DNA of 64,000 nucleotides from Ipomoea triloba (lineage: Eukaryota; Streptophyta; Magnoliopsida; Solanales; Convolvulaceae): assembly GCF_003576645.1 (NCBI RefSeq), contig NC_044918.1, positions 31,398,690 through 31,462,689 on the forward strand, given 5' to 3'. The notes beneath the pieces were generated by a model. It was not told the origin of the DNA. It was given only the letters and a program-made list of their open reading frames with translations, and did not search any database. Both the position numbers and the translations under genes were made by a program. Positions 1-9,830 of this stretch are shown here, piece by piece. How positions within the stretch are numbered: position 1 is the first letter of the stretch; every line of letters starts with the position of its first letter.

Positions 1-191
1 AAACTCATGAACAATTGGCGCTTGTGGATGTGTATAACTCAGAGAATTTAATTGGAAGGAAATACTCTGATCCGAGAGCGCTAAGCGAATTTGGGTTTGT
101 AGACATAGTAAATCGACAACCGCAATTGAGCAAAGTATTCGAATGGAGAGGACCGACATATACTACGGTTATCTATGAGTTTCTTGCTTGA
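1..191 (+). pseudogene. Partial array unit (3' half) at window edge
   Basis: This is the 3' half of a repeat unit, entering from outside the window and ending with the shared TGA at 189-191. It carries the short deletion after the GFVDIVNR segment seen in the 1693 and 3408 units. It is identical to 1832-2022. Confidence 0.7.
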
Positions 192-283
192 GATGTGTCC
201 CACTAAAATATTAGGTTCCCTATGCGTGGAGTTCAGACTTACATTTCATTATTTTTCACGCACTTTACCGCTTTTTTTAGGAA

Positions 284-622
284 ATGGGAAGAACCAAAGA
301 GCAAGCCTTGAAATGGACTTATGAGGAAGCAAGCACAAGCCGAACAATGGCAAGAGCAGAACCACCACCTCCACCACCACAAGGTGAACCTAACGCAAGA
401 GGAACAAGGGTCCTCCGAGACTTAACTCATGAACAATTGGCGCTTGTGGATGTATATAAGTCAGAGAATTTAATTGGAGGGAAATACTATGATCCGAGAG
501 TGCTAAAGGAATTTGGGTATGAAGACATGGTAAATAGGTTGCTAAGACACCCGGAATGGAGCAAAGTATTCGAATGGAGAGGAGCGACATATACTCCGGT
601 TACCAATGAGTTTCATGCTTGA
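284..622 (+). CDS. Array ORF, 112 aa, intact unit
   Basis: The predicted protein has a basic start (MGRTKEQAL), a run of six prolines near residue 30, then a C-terminal block with LTHEQLALVD, KYYDP, VNRLLRHP and PTYTPVT. It has no signal peptide or membrane segment. The neighbouring copies encode nearly the same protein, so this is one unit of a tandem array. Whether any unit is translated is unknown. The T-rich tract plus AG upstream of the ATG suggests each unit derives from a spliced exon. The C-terminal block vaguely resembles Athila ORF1 proteins. Confidence 0.4.
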   Translation: MGRTKEQALKWTYEEASTSRTMARAEPPPPPPQGEPNARGTRVLRDLTHEQLALVDVYKSENLIGGKYYDPRVLKEFGYEDMVNRLLRHPEWSKVFEWRGATYTPVTNEFHA

Positions 623-714
623 GATGTGTCCCACTAAAACATTAGGTTCCCTATGCGTGGAGTTCTGACTTACATTTCCTTATTTTTCATGCACTTTTCC
701 ACTTTTCTTAGGAA

Positions 715-1053
715 ATGGAAACAACCAAAGAACAAGCGTTTAAAAGGAATTATGAGGAAGCTAGGACAAGCCGAACAATGGCAAGAGCAGAACCACCACA
801 TCCACCACCACAAGTTGAACCTAATGCAAGAGGAACAAGAGTCCTCCGAGGCTTAACTCATGAACAATTGGCGCTTGTGGATATATATAAGTTAGAGAAT
901 TTAATTGGAGGGAAATACTTTGATCCGAGAGTGCTAAGGGAATTTGGGTTTGAAGAAATGGTAAATCGGTTGCTAAGACACCCGCAATTGAGCAAAGTAT
1001 TCGAATGGAGAGAACCGACATATACTCCGGTTACCTATGAGTTTATTGCTTGA
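715..1053 (+). CDS. Array ORF, 112 aa, intact unit (variant start METT)
   Basis: Same length as the 284 unit, but the N-terminus reads METTKEQAF and the end is REPTYTPVTYEFIA. Its closest relative is the unit at 3829, which shares the REFxFEEMVNRLL and EFIA variants. This marks a second subfamily within the array. Confidence 0.4.
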   Translation: METTKEQAFKRNYEEARTSRTMARAEPPHPPPQVEPNARGTRVLRGLTHEQLALVDIYKLENLIGGKYFDPRVLREFGFEEMVNRLLRHPQLSKVFEWREPTYTPVTYEFIA

Positions 1054-1126
1054 GATTTGTCCCACTAAAACATTAGGTTCCCTATGCGTGGAGTTCAGAC
1101 TTACATATCCTTATTTTTCATGCACT

Positions 1127-1127
1127 N
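1127..1127. other. Single-N join inside the array
   Basis: The N lies in the middle of a unit. The sequence passes directly from the spacer (…tttttcatgcact) to the second half of the next ORF, so part of a unit is missing. The array copy number here is therefore unreliable. Confidence 0.85.
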
Positions 1128-1192
1128 TGAGCAAAGTATTCGAATGGAGAGGACCGACATACACTTCAGTTACCTATGAGTTTCTTGCTTGA
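1128..1192 (+). pseudogene. Array unit fragment after the N
   Basis: Only the last ~20 codons of the array ORF are present (SKVFEWRGPTY...), ending at the common TGA. Confidence 0.6.
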
Positions 1193-1284
1193 GATGTGCC
1201 CCACTAAAACATTAGGTTCCCTATGCGTGGAGTTCAGACTTACAGTTCCTTATTTTTCATGCACTATACCGCTTGTTTTAAGAA

Positions 1285-1601
1285 ATGGGAAGAACCAAAG
1301 AGCAAGCCTTGAAATGAAATTATGAGAAAGCAAGCACAAGCCGAACAATGGCAAGAGCAGAACCACAACCTCCACAATCACAAGTTGAACCTAATGCAAG
1401 AGGAACAAGGGTCTTTCGAGGCTAAATTCATGAACAATTGGGGCTTGTGGATGTGTATAAGTCAGAGAATTTAATTGGAGGAAAATACTTTGATCCGAGA
1501 GTGCTAATGGAAACATGGTAAATCGACAACCGCAATTGAGCAAAGTATTCGAATGGAGAGAACCAACATATACTACGGTTACCTATGAGTTTCTTGCTTG
1601 A
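1285..1601 (+). pseudogene. Broken array unit
   Basis: The usual Trp or Arg codon after EQAL is TGA here (ttgaaatgaaat), and a block between the GxKYFDP segment and the SKVFEW segment is deleted. The unit is 408 bp to the next start rather than 431. It shares the early TGA with the unit at 4260. Confidence 0.65.
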
Positions 1602-1692
1602 GATGTGTCCAACTAAAACATTAGGTTCCCTATGCGTGGAGTCAGACTTACATTTCCTTATTTTTCATGCACTTTACCGCTTTTTTTAGGAA

Positions 1693-2022
1693 ATGGGAAG
1701 AACCAAAGTGCAAGCCTTCAAATGGAATTATGAGGAAGCAAGCACAAGCCGAACAATGGGAAGAGTAGAACCACAACCTCCACAATCACAAGTTGAACCT
1801 AATGCAAGAGGAACAAGGGTCCTCCGAGGCTAAACTCATGAACAATTGGCGCTTGTGGATGTGTATAACTCAGAGAATTTAATTGGAAGGAAATACTCTG
1901 ATCCGAGAGCGCTAAGCGAATTTGGGTTTGTAGACATAGTAAATCGACAACCGCAATTGAGCAAAGTATTCGAATGGAGAGGACCGACATATACTACGGT
2001 TATCTATGAGTTTCTTGCTTGA
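1693..2022 (+). pseudogene. Broken array unit
   Basis: GGC-TTA-ACT has become GGC-TAA-ACT, stopping the frame. About 10 bp is also deleted before the PQLSKVFEW segment. The unit is otherwise colinear with its neighbours. Confidence 0.65.
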
Positions 2023-2114
2023 GATGTGTCCCACTAAAATATTAGGTTCCCTATGCGTGGAGTTCAGACTTACATTTCATTATTTTTCACGCACTTTACC
2101 GCTTTTTTTAGGAA

Positions 2115-2453
2115 ATGGGAAGAACCAAAGAGCAAGCCTTGAAATGGACTTATGAGGAAGCAAGCACAAGCCGAACAATGGCAAGAGCAGAACCACCACC
2201 TCCACCACCACAAGTTGAACCTAATGCAAGAGGAAGAAGGGTCCTTCGAGGCTTAACTCATGAACAATTGGCGCTTGTGGATATGTATAAGTCAGAGAAT
2301 TTAATTGGAGTGAAATACTTTGATCCGAGTGTGCTAAGGGAATTTGGGTTTGAAGACATGGTAAATCGGTTGCTAAGACAACCGCAATGGAGCAAAGTAT
2401 TCGAATGGAGAGGACCGACATATACTCCGGTTACCTATGAGTTTCTTGCTTGA
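2115..2453 (+). CDS. Array ORF, 112 aa, intact unit
   Basis: Same architecture as the 284 unit: MGRTKEQAL start, hexaproline, LTHEQLALVD, KYFDP and PTYTPVTYEFLA end. It contains VKYFDPSVLREFGFEDMV variants shared with the two following, broken units, so the three look like recent local duplications. Confidence 0.4.
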   Translation: MGRTKEQALKWTYEEASTSRTMARAEPPPPPPQVEPNARGRRVLRGLTHEQLALVDMYKSENLIGVKYFDPSVLREFGFEDMVNRLLRQPQWSKVFEWRGPTYTPVTYEFLA

Positions 2454-2545
2454 GATGTGTCCCACTAAAACATTAGGTTCCCTATGCGTGGAGTTCAGAC
2501 TTACATTTCCTTATTTTTCATGCACTTTATCGCTTTTTTTAGGAA

Positions 2546-2884
2546 ATGGGAAGAACCAAAGAGCAAGCCTTGAAAAGGAATTATGAGGAAGCAAGCACAA
2601 GCCGAACAATGGCAAGAGCAGAACCACCACCTCCACCACCACAAGTTGAACCTAATGCAAGAGGAAGAAGGGTCCTTCGAGGCTTAACTCATGAACAATT
2701 GGCGCTTGTGGATATGTATAAGTCAGAGAATTTAATTGGAGTGAAATACTTTGATCCGAACGTGCTAAGGTAATTTGGGTTTGAAGACATGGTAAATGGG
2801 TTGCTAAGACACCCGCAATTGAGCAAAGTATTCGAATGGAGAGGACCGACATATACTCCGGTTACCTATGAGTTTCTTGCTTGA
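2546..2884 (+). pseudogene. Array unit with nonsense codon
   Basis: The frame is intact to codon 75, where AGG-GAA has become AGG-TAA (GTGCTAAGGTAATTTGG). The remaining 37 codons are still recognisable to the common TGA. Confidence 0.65.
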
Positions 2885-2976
2885 GATGTGTCCAACTAAA
2901 ACATTAGGTTCCCTATGCGTGGAGTTCAGACTTACATTTCCTTATTTTTCATGCACTTTACCGCTTTTTTTAGGAA

Positions 2977-3315
2977 ATGGGAAGAACCAAAGAGCAAGCC
3001 TTGAAAAGGAATTATGAGGAAGCAAGCACAAGCCGAACAATGGCAAGAGCAGAACCACCACCTCCACCACCACAAGTTGAACCTAATGCAAGAGGAAGAA
3101 GGGTCCTCCGAGGCTTAACTCATGAACAATTGGCGCTTGTGGATATGTATAAGTCAGAGAATTTAATTGGAGTGAAATACTTTGATCCGAGCGTGCTAAG
3201 GTAATTTGGGTTTGAAGACATTGTAAATCGGTTGCTAAGACACCCGCAATTGAGCAAAGTATTCGAACGGAGAGGACCGACATATACTCTGGTTACCTAT
3301 GAGTTTCTTGCTTGA
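2977..3315 (+). pseudogene. Array unit with nonsense codon
   Basis: Carries the same AGG-TAA change as the 2546 unit, so the mutation preceded their duplication. Otherwise near-identical to that unit. Confidence 0.65.
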
Positions 3316-3407
3316 GATGTGTCCTACTAAAACATTAGGTTCCCTATGCGTGGAGTTCAGGCTTACATTTCCTTATTTTTTATGCACTTTACTGCTTTTT
3401 TTTGGAA

Positions 3408-3736
3408 ATCGGAAGAACCAAAGAGCAAGCCTTAAAACGGAATTATGAGGAAGCAAGCACAAGCAGAACAATGGCAAGAGCAGAACCACAACCTCCACAA
3501 TCACAAGTTGAACCTAATGTTGAGGAACAAGCGTCCTCCGAGGTTAAACTCATGAACAATTGGCGCTTGTGGATGTGTATAACTCAGAGAATTTAATTGG
3601 AGAGAAATACTTTGATCCGAGAGTGCTAAGGGAATTTGGGTTTGTAGACATGGTAAATCGACAACCGCAATTGAGCAAAATATTCGAATGAAGAGGATCG
3701 ACATATACTACGGTTACCTATGAGTTTCTTGCTTGA
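3408..3736 (+). pseudogene. Array unit with lost start
   Basis: The start codon is ATC instead of ATG. A frame change after the proline-rich part and the ~10-bp deletion before PQLSK also break the frame. Confidence 0.65.
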
Positions 3737-3828
3737 GATGTGTCCCACTAAAATATTAGGTTCCCTATGCGTGCAGTTCTGACTTACATTTCCTTATTTT
3801 TCATGAACTTTACCGCTTTTCTTAGGAA

Positions 3829-4167
3829 ATGGGAAGAACCAAAGAACAAGCCTTGAAAAAGAATTATGAGGAAGCAATCACAAGCCGAACAATGGCAAGA
3901 GCAGAACCACCACCTCCACCACCACAAGTTGAACCTAATGCAAGAGGAACAAGAGTCCTCCGAGGCTTAACTCATGAACAATTGGCGCTTGTGGATGTAT
4001 ATAAGTTAGAGAATTTAATTGGAGGGAAGTACTTTGATCCGAGAGTGCTAAGGGAATTTCGGTTTGAAGAAATGGTAAATCGGTTGCTAAGACACCCGCA
4101 ATTGAGCAAAGTATTCGAATGGAGAGAACCGACATATACTCCGGTTACCTATGAGTTTATTGCTTGA
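3829..4167 (+). CDS. Array ORF, 112 aa, intact unit
   Basis: Intact unit of the same subfamily as 715 (FEEMVNRLL, REPTYTPVTYEFIA). It has MGRTKEQALKKNYEEA at the start and the six-proline run. No other function can be read from it. Confidence 0.4.
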   Translation: MGRTKEQALKKNYEEAITSRTMARAEPPPPPPQVEPNARGTRVLRGLTHEQLALVDVYKLENLIGGKYFDPRVLREFRFEEMVNRLLRHPQLSKVFEWREPTYTPVTYEFIA

Positions 4168-4259
4168 GATTTGTCCCACTAAAACATTAGGTTCCCTATA
4201 CGTGGAGTTCAGACTTACATATCCTTATTTTTCATGCACTATACCGCTTGTTTTAAGAA

Positions 4260-4583
4260 ATGGGAAGAACCAAAGAGCAAGCCTTGAAATGAAATTATGA
4301 GAAAGCAAGCACAAGCCGAACAATGGCAAGAGCAGAACCACAACCTCCACAATCACAAGTTGAACCTAATGCAAGAGGAACAAGGGTCCTCCGAGGCTAA
4401 ACTCATGAACCATTGGGGCTTGTGGATGTGTATAAGTCAGCGAATTTAATTGGAGGGAAATACTTTGATCCGAGCGTGCTAAGATAATTTGGGTTTGAAG
4501 ACATTGTAAATCGGTTGCTAAGACACCCGCAATTGAGCAAAGTATTCGAATGGAGAGGACCGACATATACTCCGGTTACCTAG
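4260..4583 (+). pseudogene. Last array unit, broken
   Basis: Early TGA as in the 1285 unit, GGC-TAA as in the 1693 unit, and AGA-TAA at the codon-75 site. The array ends at the PTYTPVT codons, after which the sequence becomes unique (…acctagaatttatgtac). Confidence 0.65.
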
Positions 4584-4594
4584 AATTTATGTAC

Positions 4595-4867
4595 GAGCCT
4601 ATTCAACAAATTCGCGCTCCGAATTGTAGACGAGATGTAAACATGTGTGGTTGTCCCACTCAAGGTGGTCATATGCGTTGTCTTGTTCCTCCGGTAAACA
4701 TTGAAGATGAGGTAGATGTTGAACAAAACAATGATCACAATGCAAATCCAAATTTTGAAGAAAACGAGCTGGCAAACATAAATAATACTGGAGACATAAC
4801 GCAAAACGAATTCTCACAAACAGAGGGATCTCAATATCCATATGTCACCCCCATACCAAGTTTTTGA
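4595..4867 (+). other. Unrecognised open frame downstream of the array
   Basis: An open frame begins at an ATG in unique sequence just beyond the last unit (MYEPIQQIRAPN...) and ends at TGA 4865-4867. It has a small Cys-rich patch (CRRDVNMCGCPTQGGHMRC) followed by an acidic, Asn-rich tail. No family is recognised. It may be the exon that once followed the repeated one, or chance. Confidence 0.25.
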
Positions 4868-4869
4868 GT

Positions 4870-5900
4870 TGGGGTCATCATCACTGATGGTTTTATTGGG
4901 ATCGGGTCCACCATAAAACGGGTATCATGATACCGAACGAGAAAGGAGAACACTAATATTATTAATCCGAGCGTGAGGCCCAATAAAATGCGTACAATAA
5001 CCCAAGAGTACCGGCCCAAGGACCCGAGATTACGATCCAAAAGTAAATGGGCTAACGAACGATATATATAAACTCAGGGGGCTAAATAATTAAAATATAA
5101 AGAACATGGGCTCCTAAACAATAACTAATAGAAAAGAGGCTAATAAATAATAAATAAACATTGACTAGGGCTTGACCCCTGTCCCTTTAGTGAAACAAAT
5201 AAGACTTGGACCACCCAACCAGAGAAATCCCTATGTCTTGGATTGATGTCTTAAGCAAACTAGGGTCTGGCCTTTTATACTATCGGAAGACCTCTCTTGG
5301 CCAACCACGTGTGTGGTCACACCCTTGCGCGCACCTCTTCCACCCACGTGGCTTGTCTGTACCCCCTCACCACCCTGCAAAGTCGTACCCCCGTCATACC
5401 CCCCATACGACACACGCCTACACCCCGCGAGACACACGCCTACACCCCATGCCAGACACACGCCTATACCCCCAAGTAGATGCACCCCAACCGTCATTCG
5501 TGTGCACCCTTTGTCTACACCCCAGCCTCCCATTGTCTACACCCCAACCGCCATTTGTCTACACCCTTTGTCTACACCCTAGCCGCCATTTGTCTATACC
5601 GCTATGCACCATACGTACACGTGCATGCACGCATGGCGCACACCCCATGCATGCATACGCGCTCGTCCTCGCACACCACCAACTCACCCATTAGGTCAGC
5701 ACCACGGCCCACCTCGCCTTGCCTCACACCCCATGGGCCTGGCCCACTCTCATATATCCCCATCATAACTTTCTTTAATATTTTGCTCCATGCTTCATTC
5801 TTTCCTTGACAATAAAAGTAGACACCCCGCTTGGGCTAATACTTTCCCAATAAAATGGGCCCCCGAGGTCCCATGCCCCCATCATAAGTCCCTCGCTTTC
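4870..5900 (-). mobile_element. LTR-like GC-rich region of a decayed Ty3/gypsy element
   Basis: Read on the minus strand, this stretch starts near 5888 with TGATGGGGGCATGGGACC and runs into a promoter-like, then C-rich repeat region. It lies 3' of the minus-strand gag pseudogene at 6650-7851, as a 3' LTR would. No matching second LTR was found, so limits are approximate. Confidence 0.4.
5330..5620. repeat. C-rich minisatellite (CTACACCCC-type)
   Basis: Degenerate copies of GTCTACACCCCAACCGCCAT and ACACGCCTACACCCC alternate, mostly 18-30 bp apart. Long open frames in several registers here are a by-product of the stop-poor composition. Confidence 0.7.
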
Positions 5901-6104
5901 TTTGGTTGTCTTTGACGAGTAAAGAAAGTATAGTCACTCTCGCCTTTCTACACACATTGACTATCCTCACTCCAAGTTTAAAAGTTCACATCCCTTCAGA
6001 TAGCTTAGTGCTTGGACCCTACCACATTCTTTACATGCGGTTCGTCAAGAAGATTTCGCTCGTGTACATTCCCTGTATAAAAAGGAAAGATATATATTTT
6101 TTGG

Positions 6105-6490
6105 AGGCACGATGCCTCGCGGGCCGTCTTCCCTACTTGCGGGCCCAAAAAATATTATTATCGGCTGTTTTTCCTACATGCGGGCCGATTAGCTGTCTTC
6201 CCTACGTGCAGGCTCCTTGGGCCGCCTTCCCTCCATGCAAGCCCGTATGAATATTTTATTTTATTTTGAGGCGCGATGCCTCGCTGGGCCGCCTTCCCTA
6301 CATGTGGGCTCGTAAGAGATGATTATCGGCCGCCTTCTCTCCATGTAGGCCCGTATGATTTCTTATTTTTTTTTTTTTGGCGCAATGCCTTCCTAGGCCG
6401 CCTTCCTTGCTCGCGGGCCTAAGACATATGATTATTGGGCACCTTCCCTACATGCGAGCCGATGAGCCGCCTTCCCTACTTGTGGGCCCA
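6105..6490. repeat. Palindromic GC minisatellite (GGCCGCCTTCCCTACATG)
   Basis: About ten degenerate copies of GGCCGCCTTCCCTACATGCG followed by GGGCC, spaced 35-60 bp, are interspersed with T-runs and GAGGCGCGATGCCTCGC palindromes. Many copies can pair with each other. It lies between the putative LTR and the gag pseudogene of the decayed element. Confidence 0.65.
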
Positions 6491-6649
6491 GGACAGAAAG
6501 TGTAGAAGATTATTTATTTATAATAAATGTTTACCTTAGATGAGGCTAGTCGATTATTGGTCGCTTCCTTTTCCCTACTGCATATCGGGCAGGGTCTATT
6601 TCTCTCATTAGAGATTTAGATGTTGGTCCAACGTTTTCTTTCCTCCATA

Positions 6650-7851
6650 TGTTCCATTTTGCTAATTTTTCCCAATCGATTAAGTCGTTTAGCTCCCCCG
6701 ATTGAACTAGGAGTTCGATCTCTCGCTTTAAAGTGTGACACTCATCTCTATATCATGGCCTTGCCGCTTGTGGAATCGACAATATTTTGACTTATCGACC
6801 CCGTAAATCTTCGTGGTAGATGGTCAAGAAAACTGCGCCAAGTTGCATTCCTCAGCATAGGCTAGCACCTCACTTGGATGCATGTCAATGGCGTCAAAGG
6901 TCTTGGTGTCGTCGACATAGATGGGAATAACCTTGGAGTCCTATTTGGGGTCGGTGACCCAGCCCGCGAGGCCATTCGATTATGTTTCGAGTGTTATTCT
7001 GCTGGTCGTTCTAGCACCTTCTTATTTGGTTTGGGAGTTTCTTCTATCCGGGGTCTCTTGGAATACCTATCTTCTTCTTCTCTTTTAATCCGGTTCGCAT
7101 CTTCACCTTCGGTGTAACAGTCTGCCTTGGCCATTAAAGCAATGTAGGTGCCTAGGGTCTTGCGCATAAGGCTCTTATATAGGTCCCCGGCCCTCAATGC
7201 CTCAATGAACATGGTAATGGCGGACTTGTCATCTATCTCGTCTACCTTTGCTACACCGGTTTGCCAACGAGTGAGAAAATCAGCTAAAGTTTCACCTGCC
7301 TTCTACTTCACCGTGGTTAGGTAAGTGAAATATTTTTTGTTCTTTCTGCCCCTCAAAAAGTGGGTGGTAAATCTCACTGTCAATTCATGGAAAGAATCAG
7401 TTGATCATCTTGTTAAGTTCGTGAACCAATGTTGAGCCGATCCCCCTAGGGTTGCAAAGAAAGCCCTACACATAACTACCTCCGTGGCCCACATTAGCAT
7501 CATAGTGGCTTGGTAGGTCACGACATGCTCCTGGGAATCCCCTACCCCATCGAACCGTTGGATGTTAGGTGGCTTGAAATCATTAGGGAAGGGTTTGTTC
7601 ATAATCCTTGGCGTGAAGGGTGGGATGATCGCAGTTTTTGGGATTATCGATAAATTACCTTGTTCCTTCCACCAAACCAACTCCTCAATTTTAGCATTAA
7701 TCTCGTCCGTTCATCCCTCGGGAAGGGTTACCCGAGCCTCATCGCGCGCATTGACAACTTGTTGTATCGTCATGATCAGGTTGTGATTAGTACTTTCGCC
7801 CATAACTTCCTCGAATATGGGCTCCAGCTCCTCCCTTAGGGATCCTTCCAT
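6650..7851 (-). pseudogene. gag: Ty3/gypsy gag pseudogene
   Basis: On the minus strand an ATG at 7851 opens a frame reading through the gag core: PPFTPRIMNKPFPNDFKPP, FDGVGDSQEHV, MCRAFFATLGGSAQHWF, SFHELTVRF, LADFLTRWQTG and ALRAGDLYKSL. Three in-frame stops interrupt it: TGA after LPEG, TGA after FTNLTR and TAG after LTTVK. After a further frame change the CCHC-linker part (FHKRQGHDIE, then CHTLKREIELLVQSGELNDLIDWEK) is readable to about 6650. The order is the normal one for plant Ty3/gypsy capsid proteins. Protease, RT and integrase are absent, so the element is a dead remnant. Confidence 0.8.
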
Positions 7852-8300
7852 ATTGCCCCTAGCCACGGCTTCACGCTCTCCGTGTTGAGTCCATGTTGTT
7901 ATCGGTGCCCTTTTCCAATTCTCCTAGCTTGCGAAGTGGTTAACCGAGTAGGAGGAGGGTTCGCCTTAGTGTTCGAGCCGACAGTCGGTTGTCGGGTAGG
8001 TCCGAAGTGCGCCCCCCATTGCTGCTAGGCGACCTAGTTACCAATAACTTTGGCGATCTCATGCGCTAAAGGTTGGACATTAGGTCCGACCCGCCAAGGG
8101 ACCCTGATTGGTAACACCGATGGCAAGGTCACCTCCGATGGTAAAGGTACCAATCAGACTCCTCGTGTGCTCTAGATCGGGAACCGAACTTCGTGAATTG
8201 GTCTGACCCCCGACTTCCTTGTTAAGGAGTGCTTGCGGATCTAAACAGCGTCGGCTTTTTGACTGACCAAAGATACCTAGGGAAAGGGTCTAATTAAGGG
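7852..8300. other. Stretch without recognised gene
   Basis: GC-moderate sequence 5' of the minus-strand gag, probably the leader of the same decayed element. It holds no open frame or repeat that I can name. Confidence 0.4.
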
Positions 8301-8499
8301 GTGCAATTGTGCTTATGTGCCCCCCCATTGTGGCTAATCTTGGTATTTTATGCTCTAATGTGTTAATCAATTGCAAAGCTCTACTCTTGGCACACTTTAG
8401 TATGATTTTTATAGGTTTTTGAGGCTTAAACGGGAAGCATGTGAACTTGGTGAGAGAAGCAAACAAAGGAGAAGAAGCCGGAGGAAAGCAGACTCATTC

Positions 8500-8640
8500 C
8501 CACGCGTGGACACAACGTGGACATGGCATGGGAAAACTTCAGCAACTTCCACGCCATTGGCCACGCGTGGAGAAGGAGGAATTGGCCCGTTAAATGATGA
8601 TTTCCACGCTAGTTCCACGCGTGGACACCGCGTGGATTGG
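8500..8640. repeat. Nested CCACGCGTGG palindromes
   Basis: CCACGCGTGG occurs at about 8500, 8561 and 8615. The last copy is enclosed by outer arms CCACGC (8604-8609) and GCGTGG (8630-8635). The cluster ends ~45 bp upstream of the TATA-like box. Equivalent nested structures occur at 12746-12878 and 59492-59602. Confidence 0.8.
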
Positions 8641-8680
8641 CTAATTCGTGGCTAATTGATCATGGGAAATTTTGGGGAAG

Positions 8681-8690
8681 CTATTTAAGG
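8681..8690 (+). promoter_or_regulatory. TATA-like box of the Athila-type LTR
   Basis: CTATTTAAGG lies in the position expected for an LTR core promoter, ~970 bp before the LTR end. The same CTATTTAA motif follows the palindromes in the LTR at 59 kb. Confidence 0.45.
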
Positions 8691-9655
8691 ATTAAATGAG
8701 ATATTTTAGAGAGGGTTCTTTTTAGTTTTTACAATTCCAAATTAGCTAAGTCTAGAGAGAAGGTAGAGCTCATCTTAGACTGTAGTGAGAGAAACCTTAC
8801 ATTTCCTTGCAATCTCATTGGAAAAAGATCTACATTCAAGCTTTGATTTGGAATTCTATTGATCTTGTTTAGGTAAATTTCTATTTCTATTTTGATCTTG
8901 GTTGCAATTTAGATTTCCATTTCCATTTCCAATTTATGCATTTAGGTTTACATTTTTCTATCATGATTAGGTAAATTTCTATTAGGGATTGAGTTGTGGA
9001 ATTTCATGATGCTAAGTGTTGATTTATAATTCCTAGTTTGGAGATTGGATTGTTTGGATTGGATCTATTATTCTTGTTCATAGTTGATGATTTGTATGTG
9101 TTCTTTGAGGATTGGCAACCTCTTGAATGATCTAAGGCAACATAGCTAGGCAAGATATTATTAGCCTTGTTGTAGCTCCTATCAATTGTGATTTCCAATT
9201 GTAGTCTTGACTAGTATAGATAGGTAAGGTGACATAGGCAAAGTGTTTGTGAAAATGCCTCTATGCCTCTTAGTTGCCTAAAAGCACTCCAAATATAGAG
9301 AGTTCCTAGTAGACCAAAGGGTGAACGGTAATAGCACATCACCCGAGAATAACCAATCACATAAGCCAATTCTCTTATGCAAAAGACACACAATGATGCA
9401 TCATGATTGCACACAATTCATTCCCTAGCTTTCTTTATTTGATTTCGTTAATTGATTCTTTGTTTTGTTCAAACTACAACAACCATTATATCATTCGTGA
9501 ATTTTGTGATGGGACAAATGATGAAACCACAAGGCATTCCCTCAATTAAGAGCTAAGCAATACTTTCCACTTTGACCTCCTTGAGGGACGATAATACCCG
9601 GGGGTAACCCCACACAAATCTTTTGAGAAGTCCACGCGAAACATCTTCATCAAAA

Positions 9656-9673
9656 TGGCGCCGTTGCCGGAGA
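9656..9673 (+). other. Primer binding site, tRNA-Asp type
   Basis: TGGCGCCGTTGCCGG plus AGA matches the complement of the 3' end of plant tRNA-Asp, with one mismatch to the usual ...GGGGA. It lies three bases after the terminal CA of the LTR. This primer is typical of Athila/Tat elements. Confidence 0.85.
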
Positions 9674-9830
9674 GGCAATTGGTTGTTATTGCTTAGCTTT
9701 TGCTTTTTGGAATACTTGTGAATTTTTGACTCCATTGTCACTTTTTTCTTTTACTTGCTACTAACCCTCCCTTGAGACTACTTCTAGTCGGGGAGGAGAT
9801 CTTGTTTCTTTTGAACCATCTTGTAGGTGA

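Larger units (their letters stand above)
1..4583 (+). repeat. Tandem array of ~431-bp units
   Basis: Successive units start with the same ATG-GGAAGAACC block at 284, 715, 1285, 1693, 2115, 2546, 2977, 3408, 3829 and 4260; intact spacing is 431 bp and deleted units are 408-422 bp. Each unit holds a 112-codon reading frame followed by ~90 bp of AT-rich spacer ending in a T-rich tract and AG just before the ATG, which looks like a 3' splice site. Bases 1-381 are identical to 1832-2212, so there is a second-level repeat of ~1.83 kb. A single N at 1127 marks a join. The end of the frame resembles, by eye, the KYxDP...LxxxG...LL...PTY..VTxEF pattern of Athila ORF1-type proteins. This is a family guess, not a proven match. 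Confidence 0.9.
8310..9652 (+). mobile_element. 5' LTR of an Athila-type element
   Basis: The 3' edge is set by the primer site at 9656, preceded by ...TTCATCA at 9652. The LTR contains nested CCACGCGTGG palindromes (8500-8635), a TATA-like CTATTTAAGG at 8681 and a long AT-rich leader. The 5' edge is not certain because no second copy was found; about 8310 is a guess. Confidence 0.6.

Noticed and set aside
5206..5809. Overlapping ORFs of 100-160 codons
   Set aside because: They lie in the C-rich minisatellite, are open in several frames at once, and show no domain.
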